Positions 57,511 through 64,000 of a stretch of 64,000 bases of DNA are shown here, one piece after another. Source of the stretch: Scedosporium boydii (Eukaryota > Ascomycota > Sordariomycetes > Microascales > Microascaceae); contig NJFT01000005.1 in NCBI GenBank assembly GCA_002221725.1, positions 186,001 through 250,000 of the forward strand. Direction: 5' to 3'. Within the stretch, counting starts at the first letter, position 1. Every line of letters begins with the position of its first letter. Below the pieces are notes generated by a model. The model was not told the origin of the DNA, made no database searches, and saw nothing but the letters and a program-made list of their open reading frames with translations. The position numbers were made by a program, and so were the translations under genes.

Positions 57511-59694
57511 TCACTTCTTGCCCTTCCTCCTCCGGCTACTACTGCCAACCGTCGCCGTACCCTCCGCTAGCTCGCCACTAAGCAGCTGGCCCGAAGCCTC
57601 TAACTCTTTCAACCTAGTTTGCCCCGATATGAACATACTCAAGTCGCGGTTGGTTTCCTTCATCTCTTCGAGCTCCTTAAGCCGCTCCTGATGCGCGTGC
57701 TCCTCCTTCTTCATGTGCTCCACACGGTCCGCCAGGCCTTTGCTCATCTGCCTCTCCTCCTGCAGCTCCTTGCCTAGCTTCCTAGCTAGGTCCTGCGCTT
57801 TAGTCGACCGCGCCTTCTCCCGCGCGAGATCTTTTTCGAGATTCGGCACTATTTCGTTCCGGAGCTCGGCGTACTTGTCTTCTACGACCCGCAGCTTCTC
57901 GATTGCTGAGGTCGCGTCTGTCACCGCCTTTTCCGCCATGAGAGCTGCCTTGTGTGCCTTGTCCGCTGCTTGTGCTATCTTTTCTTCGAAATAGACTCGC
58001 TGGGATTCGAGTTGGCTGGTTAAGAGGTGCGTATACTCCAGCCCCATGGCCTCGACCTTGGCCCGCGGCACAAGGTCATCGTCTCCCGAGAAGTCTCCCC
58101 TAGTGTGGCTCGGAAGCTCGACGACCTTGCCGTCTCCCTTGGCCCGGATGAGGCGATGCACCCAGGTATCTCCCGCATAGTCCCATACGTGTTGTGTCTC
58201 GATCTCCAACGAGAAGCTGTGTGCCGTCTCCTTCCAGTGTTCCTTAGCATGCCCGCCCTTATATCTTCCGCATCCGACGTGTCCGCAGATGAGGCAAATC
58301 CATAGGTCTGAAGTTGAGTCGCACACCGCACAAAGGTTGGATATCGATGAACCGAATGGCGGTGCCTTATTACCGGACGCATCATTGTGGGACGGGTTAG
58401 AGTACCTACACACCGGGCAGCCCGTCCCCGTCCAGTTTTGTAAACAGGAGCAATGGAACACATGTTGGCATGGGATTGTCATTAAGCCGTTCGTATCGTC
58501 CATGCGCTCTAAACACACGGGGCATGTTGGGAGTTCGATAAGGTTGGGAGTCGGCGGTGGGAAAGGCTTAAGGGTGTATGATGCCATCGGTGTCCGTGAT
58601 TGGCTCTGCTCTGCTTCCCTAGGCCTCGTCGGAGTCTCGAAGCTAATCGATTTGACAAACACGACATGACATATCTCAGCCTAGACAACAAGAAATGGAA
58701 AGGTTAGATATTATGCACTCGGCAGAGAAACAAAGGACCAGACAGGTGAACTCACCACCATAGAATTAAACACCTTTCCGTTGAACTCCTTCTGCCACTC
58801 CTTGGCCTTGTTGCTATCGCGGAACTTCAATAGAACCAGGTACCGACTCATGCGAGATGTCATGACCATGCGGAAATGGGTAACATCGGACCTCCACTTC
58901 TCTCCAACAAATCCAAGGAATTCCGCTGGAAGAATGTAGCTAGGAACAGCCGGAATGCAGAGCGTCGTGCACTCATCCTCATTCAGTCCATCGGAGGAAC
59001 CAACAGCAGGATCCAAACGCGCAGCCGGCATCTCCTCACCGCGGTAAAAGTGTACAACCCCCCAGCCAACCTCTGTATTTTTCGTAGGGATGGAGACGAA
59101 CTCCGCTCTCGTAGAGGATCCATCACCCCCAAGGGTGGGCCCAAGCTCTAGTGCCGCAAACGCAGCGGCGTTAGGATTCTCTGCCGCACCCCCAGCCGCA
59201 CTCGGACCTGCATCGCCCATCGTTACGGGTTCGTCCTTGCTGCCCTTGTGCTCAAAATCGATGCTCTCGATTCTCACGCGGCCAAACCTCCAGTCTCTCA
59301 CCGCAGTCCGCGGTCCAATAGCTGCAGAAGAAGGCGGCGGTGGAAGACTCTTGGTCCGCTCTCGCCACTGCCTCTCCGGTATAATCTCGATCTTTCGGTT
59401 GTCTTCCCGCTGCGGCTTCCTAGCGGCCCCGCAATCGATAACACCGGGGGAGGGGTTCGCAGAGGAGCTGCTTGGTGGGTTATGTGGTGGTGCCGCAGCG
59501 AGTGCGGCGAAATAGGGACGCGAAACGGTAGTAGATTTTTCTCGGTGAGGATGTGAGGGGAGGTCGTCAAAGATGTTCGTATCGCGGGACGGAAGCCAGA
59601 TGCCCTCGGCAGGAGATGATTTAGAAGCTCCTCTATCCGTGGGATCAGAGGTAGGGTAGAGTTCGAAAGTCAGGTGGTAAAAGTACGACGGCAT
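57511..59694 (-). CDS. ETP1: BRAP2/Etp1-like RING and UBP zinc-finger ubiquitin ligase
   Basis: Exons are complement(57511..58680, 58756..59694), intron 75 bp (GTGAGT donor, GTCTAG acceptor), giving 702 residues. Order: BRAP2-type RRM-like domain around residues 215-330, crossing the splice site (LPAEFLGFVGE, MSRYLVLLKFRDSNKAKEWQKEFNGKVFNSMV-AEICHVVFVKSI); RING-H2 at 366-404 (CPVCLERM...CQHVFHCSC...CPVC); UBP-type zinc finger at about 430-477 (CAVCDSTSDLWICLICGHVGCGRYKGGHAKEHWKETAH); long coiled coil to about 660; basic tail (RRRKGKK). Human BRAP2 restrains Ras-MAPK scaffolding; yeast Etp1 is needed for ethanol tolerance and Nth1/stress-gene control. The UBP finger binds the free C-terminus of ubiquitin. 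All zinc ligands expected for both fingers are present. Confidence 0.94.
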
Positions 59695-60897
59695 ATCAAA
59701 GCCTTCAGCCGGGCATGGCCGTTTCGTATTAAAAGGGTTGCGTCGAGTAAAATATGCTCGGGACGTAGTTATTCGGCGAGATTAATTCGTACCATGAGAT
59801 TTCGTAGGTGGGAGTTGGGAAGATTTCGGAGAGGAAGAAATAGATTGGGGAAATAGTGACGATGAGATCGAATGTTGGGTTCTTTTGAAAATGCCCATGT
59901 GATCACTCTCAGCAAACGGGGAAAGTGCATTCGAGGTACGTTTTACAAGGCGTGTCGTTTCTCGGGAAGGAACAAGCTTGGGGGAGGACGTTTTCAATGG
60001 GTTTAGGTGGAAGGAGAGAAGGAGACAACTGGACAAGGCTGTCTCATGGCCTAACAGGCCCACTTTCAAGGAAGCAACGAGGCTTCAAGTTTATGTCAGA
60101 GTTGCGCCTGTTGCCCCACCAAGACGGACAGCGCCCCACTAATTATTAGTGCGCAGTTTTAATCAGGGATCAATGAATCATCGCTGAGTCGCCACCTCGA
60201 GCTCAACCCCACAAGCCATTTGATACAGTTTGATTTCGGAGGCCCTCAAAATCACCATCACGGACTTAATACATCGAACCCTTCGTGGATTCTTCGCTAC
60301 TCGTGGTGCAAGAAAATAAGAATCTCCATTTAAAATGACCCGAAAAAAAGAAAAAAAAAAAAACACACAATATCAGGGATTCGGTCGTCGTCACGACTAC
60401 TACTAGTCTGACGCTCTGAAGCTTACAAGACGAGAACGGACAGGATCGCGTGCTTCGTATGAGTTTGTGTCGCTTGAGCCAGGGATGCTAAAGATGGAAG
60501 TTTGTGGGCCCTAATCCAGAAATTGGGACAGAGTCGAGTCGATTTCCGCGGGCTTTGGGAATCAGCCTCTGGCGTTGGTGTAACTCAAAACGTCAGAGTC
60601 CCCCTGCCCACGACGTATTGTTTATAAGTCTTTCTCGGCACAGAAGAGGCTTCGACGATGGCATCGACGTATGTGTACTCTCCTCTCGAGTACTTGACAG
60701 CGCCATCTAGAGCTTCTCTGGCATTCCTAGAGCTGGCAAGATTGTTCTTGCCTTAATTGTAATTTGATTATGTCCTCGCATAGTCAAGCGTAACCTAGTA
60801 TTTATTTTCAAGATCTAACGTCAAAGAAGCTGCTTTTGCGTCTTGATCTTTTGGGCCGGTATCCCGATTTATACAACGCCTGGCCCAAGTCCACCTC
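59695..60897. other. Spacer between ETP1 and the ankyrin gene
   Basis: It holds the ETP1 promoter and the 3' flank of the ankyrin gene. There is an A tract near 60352-60363. No coding frame or RNA gene is supported. Confidence 0.55.
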
Positions 60898-63800
60898 TCA
60901 GTCAACACCAAGTGTATCAATCTCCTCGTCGGCGTTTCTAAAAACATCCCACAGGCTCTCAAACCCCTCAAACGCACCAACATCCCACACGTCAAACCTC
61001 TCCGCAATGCCCCTCACATCCGCTCCAAAATCCACCAACAGCTGCACAACGGCGAAGAAGTCCGCCGACTTACTAGCCCCCCACTTCCGAAACATAATCT
61101 GCAGAGGAGACGCATCGCGCTCGACGCCGTACTCCCGCGGATCCTCAAGATTCGTCGCCTTCCCGCCCGGGTCCAGCCCGTTCTCGAGCAGCAGCCTAAC
61201 GATGTCGGGCGAGAAGCGGTCCTGGTTCGGGTCGATCCCCACGGCGATGTGTAGGGCATTGATGGCGGGTACGGATCCTTCCTCGTCGGTGGCTGGAGCA
61301 TATGACTGCGGAGAAAAAGGCGACGTGTCTTGGACCGTCGCCTGGACGGCGGCACCGCTGCGGATTAGGAACTCCACCATGTCCTTCTGATGGGCTCGCA
61401 CGGCTCCGTGGAGCGGCGTCCAGCCGAGGGGGTCGCACAGGTCGACTTCGGCGCCGAGATCGATGAGGGTCTGGGCGAGAACCATGTTTCCCTTTGACGC
61501 GGCGTGAAAGAGGAGGGTGTGGCCGTCTGCGTCCCATGCCTGGAATATCCCGGAGTGACGAATGGCAGCGACGCAAGTCTCGAAGGCGGCGGGGCCGTCT
61601 TGCGTGGGCGCAGTTTGGGATTCTCGCAGCCAGTTGGTGAGCCAGGTGTCGGGCGACGGGTCGCGGGCCGCGTGGTTCACCAGCACCGCTAGGTTGTCCA
61701 ACTTTCCGCATAGTAGGGCAAGGTGGATGGAATCCAGACCCTCCTCCGTACCGGCGTACATGTCAGCCCCGCTTTCGAGAAGGGCATCCAAATACGAAGT
61801 ATCGTCTATCCCCCGTTCAATAGCCAGCTGGATTGCCGTCCTCCTCAAGAAGGTGCTCTCGTGGTTGATATTCATGCCAAGAGCAAGCAGCTCTTGGAGG
61901 GTCAGCGCATGGCTGCGGCGAGGAAATACCTCAGAACCGGATGTATCGACCAATTTCCATTCCCACTGGGGAGGGTTCTGCGCGGGCAGGATAGCAGAGG
62001 TGTTAGGGAAGATATCTTGGCTCTCTGGCACAGCGCCCGCTGAAATGAGAATCCGGAGAAGCTCGTAGAAACCATTCTCTGCGACAGTTTTGAAGATATT
62101 AGAGACATTAAAGATATCAGAAGGATGAGACTGGTACCGGAAGGGCGCGCCGGCCCCGTGGAGAGCTTGAGCTAGGATCCACTCGCGATGTTGGATGGCT
62201 AAACCTAGCGCCGTCGTGCTGGAAGCTGTCTCAGCTCTGAGAATATCCGGGGTAGAATTTCGGACAACCAATTTGGCAACCGCCTCTTTGATGCTTGGCG
62301 ATATCTTATACTCATGGAACTCACGGCGGAACCCCTCGCTGCTAAGAGCCCCTCGAGGGTCACTGGATCCCTGGGCAAGAACATGCAGCGGTGTTTCAAG
62401 GTCCTTGGAAATCGCGCTGGGGTCGGCGCCGAGATCCAACAAAGCCTGAATAACGTCCGGGTCCTCGGTGGCCATGGCATAGTGGATGGCCTGCAGTCCA
62501 CTGGAGTCGCTGGGGTGAACAGATGCCCCCTTCGAAACCAGAGCCCTGAGAATCGCCAAACAATCTCCCGGAGTGAGGACTGTCCGCCATCCTCCGAAGG
62601 CTAGCAAGTGCATCAGAGGGGTTCGTTGGTGCTTGTCCCTAGCTTCTACTTCAACGTTCGCCTCCAGGAGAATATCCACAATCTCCCGGCTGCCTGTTCG
62701 GCATGCGTAATGAAGAGGCGTGAACCCTCTCGAGTCGGCCGTTGTTAGGGGTAGCCCGGCCTGGCAGATGATGCGCATTATCTCCGCACTTCCACTGTAT
62801 GCCGCCACATGCACATAGCTTGCACCCCGTGCTGATACCACATCGCCGGCAAGGTCCCTATCCAAGTCACGGCTTAGATCGAGAATAGACTTAACCAACT
62901 CTACATCCTCACACTGGATAGCATTGGTAAGAAGTTGCCTCCTCACCCCGTCAATTGGGGTCCTTTCCTGCATCTTCCACCAATATCCGATCTCGCCTTT
63001 TGAAAGCACGACCTTAGTCTTGTCCCACAATGCAGTCACTGTCTTCGTGCTGAATCCAATATTTTCCATTTTGGACATATTGTCATATAATCTTGCCAGT
63101 TCCGCGAACGATTCCGTGTCAGACACCTCGGTGACGAGGTGGAAGAGGTTTTTGCACCGCTTCGGATTCGGCTGACGGAGAGCTTTTGCCTCCGCAACTG
63201 TGAGCTCGCGTATTCGATATGAAGGCTTTGCGGTTCTGGAGAGCTTAAGCAACCGCAATGCGTGCCTGAGCAGCAACGATGTCATGTCTATGGTCCCGGC
63301 CAGAACCGCCCAGTGAACCGGGGTAAATCCACTACCGTCAGATTGGTTCAGATCAGACCCACGCTCTAGCAGCAATAGCGCAACTTCACAATGGCCGCGA
63401 ACAACAGCCCAGAAGAGAGGTGTCCACGCCGCCTTGTCTACGGCATCGATATTTGCTCCTTCGTCAAGAAGACTAGCAATCAGGTCGGCATGCCCATTCG
63501 ACGCCGCCCAGTGAAGAGGCGTCCACCCATGTGAATCAGCCTTGTTCAGCGCGTCTGCTTTTGCGGGTGCAAAGATGGGCAAGAGAGCGCTTCCTATGGG
63601 TGCGGGGAGCCGGCGCGAAAGAGGCTCACCCGCGGCGTCGGTCGTCGAGGACATCTCCAGGCACTTACGCAACAAGGTCTCAAACCCCCAGTAACATGCG
63701 ACGTGTAACATTGTCGCCTGGCTGGGCACGGTATTGACGAGATCCTGAGCTGATTGGCTCTCTATATTGACGACAAAATGGAGAAGCTGCCAAGAACTCT

Positions 63801-64000
63801 CAAGGAAGCATTTATTCCTCAGAAATGTGACAAGCTCGGAAACCAGGTCCTCCTCAACCGGTTGGATATGATACCCGTAGTAGCGTGTCGCATAGTCTAT
63901 AAATGGCATTGAGGTGATTCTTGACTTGAGCTCCTCAAGCGATTGGCAGGGGCCCTTGGCCATTTCCGGTCTTGACATGTACCGCAAGCATGCGCGGCCG
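60898..64000 (-). CDS. Ankyrin-repeat protein, probable C-terminal part of a NACHT-type NLR (partial)
   Basis: One frame stays open from the stop at 60898 to the right edge, at least 1,033 residues. It has no natural start inside the window. The first residues (CLRYMSRPEMAKGPCQSLEELKSRI...MPFIDYATRYYGYHI) fit the winged-helix/linker region that follows NACHT domains in fungal STAND proteins (CLRYL...FLDYAARYWGHH). Ankyrin repeats come in groups: about 63250-63560 (HGWTPLHWAASNGHADLIASLLDEGANID, SGFTPVHWAVLAG), about 62460-62830 (RGFTPLHYACRTGSREIVDILLEA, LDLGADPSA), and 61170-61560 (GHTLLFHAASKGNM, LGWTPLHGAVRAHQKDMVEFLIRSGA), with degenerate repeats between. These proteins act in self/non-self recognition and programmed cell death in filamentous fungi. 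The effector and NACHT domains must lie beyond base 64000 if they exist. No intron is visible in this part. Confidence 0.82.
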   Translation of the reverse strand, partial: GRACLRYMSRPEMAKGPCQSLEELKSRITSMPFIDYATRYYGYHIQPVEEDLVSELVTFLRNKCFLESSWQLLHFVVNIESQSAQDLVNTVPSQATMLHVACYWGFETLLRKCLEMSSTTDAAGEPLSRRLPAPIGSALLPIFAPAKADALNKADSHGWTPLHWAASNGHADLIASLLDEGANIDAVDKAAWTPLFWAVVRGHCEVALLLLERGSDLNQSDGSGFTPVHWAVLAGTIDMTSLLLRHALRLLKLSRTAKPSYRIRELTVAEAKALRQPNPKRCKNLFHLVTEVSDTESFAELARLYDNMSKMENIGFSTKTVTALWDKTKVVLSKGEIGYWWKMQERTPIDGVRRQLLTNAIQCEDVELVKSILDLSRDLDRDLAGDVVSARGASYVHVAAYSGSAEIMRIICQAGLPLTTADSRGFTPLHYACRTGSREIVDILLEANVEVEARDKHQRTPLMHLLAFGGWRTVLTPGDCLAILRALVSKGASVHPSDSSGLQAIHYAMATEDPDVIQALLDLGADPSAISKDLETPLHVLAQGSSDPRGALSSEGFRREFHEYKISPSIKEAVAKLVVRNSTPDILRAETASSTTALGLAIQHREWILAQALHGAGAPFRYQSHPSDIFNVSNIFKTVAENGFYELLRILISAGAVPESQDIFPNTSAILPAQNPPQWEWKLVDTSGSEVFPRRSHALTLQELLALGMNINHESTFLRRTAIQLAIERGIDDTSYLDALLESGADMYAGTEEGLDSIHLALLCGKLDNLAVLVNHAARDPSPDTWLTNWLRESQTAPTQDGPAAFETCVAAIRHSGIFQAWDADGHTLLFHAASKGNMVLAQTLIDLGAEVDLCDPLGWTPLHGAVRAHQKDMVEFLIRSGAAVQATVQDTSPFSPQSYAPATDEEGSVPAINALHIAVGIDPNQDRFSPDIVRLLLENGLDPGGKATNLEDPREYGVERDASPLQIMFRKWGASKSADFFAVVQLLVDFGADVRGIAERFDVWDVGAFEGFESLWDVFRNADEEIDTLGVD

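Noticed and set aside
1..64000. CRISPR arrays, rRNA genes, 5S rRNA, telomeric repeats, a biosynthetic gene cluster
   Set aside because: Looked for by eye and none seen; no regularly spaced repeats, no 5S-like conserved blocks, no TTAGGG arrays, no polyketide or peptide synthetase genes.

Overview
The window reads as nuclear chromosomal DNA of a filamentous ascomycete (Pezizomycotina). The evidence is short phase-consistent introns of about 60-130 bp with GTAAGT-type donors and CTAAC-type branch sites, roughly even base composition, long gene-free spacers, and a gene set typical of that group: an HP1-type chromodomain protein, a KCH-type potassium transporter, a rid1-like formin-GBD protein, ERG27, QCR6, an APD1-like protein, a BRAP2/Etp1-like ubiquitin ligase and an ankyrin protein with an NLR-like edge. 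I cannot name the species. No bacterial-type operon, CRISPR array, rRNA or convincing tRNA is visible.

Layout, left half. 1-1688 (-) is a conserved fungal protein with a zinc-finger-like N-terminus, cut at the left edge. 2872-4490 is an inverted-repeat-bounded segment holding a small three-exon gene (3811-4434, +). 6641-6844 (-) is a tiny Ser-tailed membrane protein. 8432-9659 (-) is HP1. 10321-12295 (-) is an FMN split-barrel/FAD-reductase fusion. 13398-15409 (-) is a KCH1-like K+ transporter. 19193-20808 (+) is a degenerate kinase with a Cys-rich insert. 21677-24051 (+) is the rid1-like protein. 25560-26394 (-) is an RraA-type aldolase. Between 26395 and 31955 lies 5.5 kb without a credible gene.

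Layout, right half. 31956-33223 (+) is a WBP2-like GRAM/PPxY protein. 34288-35252 (+) is QCR6. 37392-39019 (+) is an SLC49/FLVCR-like transporter, convergent with ERG27 (39491-41108, -). 42122-43350 (-) is the APD1-like protein. 44490-45750 (-) is a fungal membrane protein of unknown function. 46627-48954 (+) is a trypsin-fold protein, followed after 128 bp by an 11-exon sugar-type transporter (49083-51538, +). 52603-55083 (-) is a glycerol-3-phosphate acyltransferase, 57511-59694 (-) is ETP1/BRAP2, and 60898 to the right edge (-) is an ankyrin-repeat protein whose N-terminal part continues outside the window.

Most genes look like independent housekeeping or accessory genes and I see no clear biosynthetic cluster. 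The most unusual points are: (1) the trypsin-fold gene and the transporter, which could be one spliced fusion gene; (2) a 9-bp word, TACTYCGTA, present at least 13 times where about one is expected; (3) the inverted repeats around the small gene; and (4) the pseudokinase with a Cys-rich insert. Exon borders were deduced by eye from splice consensus, reading frame and family resemblance; none was checked against transcripts.
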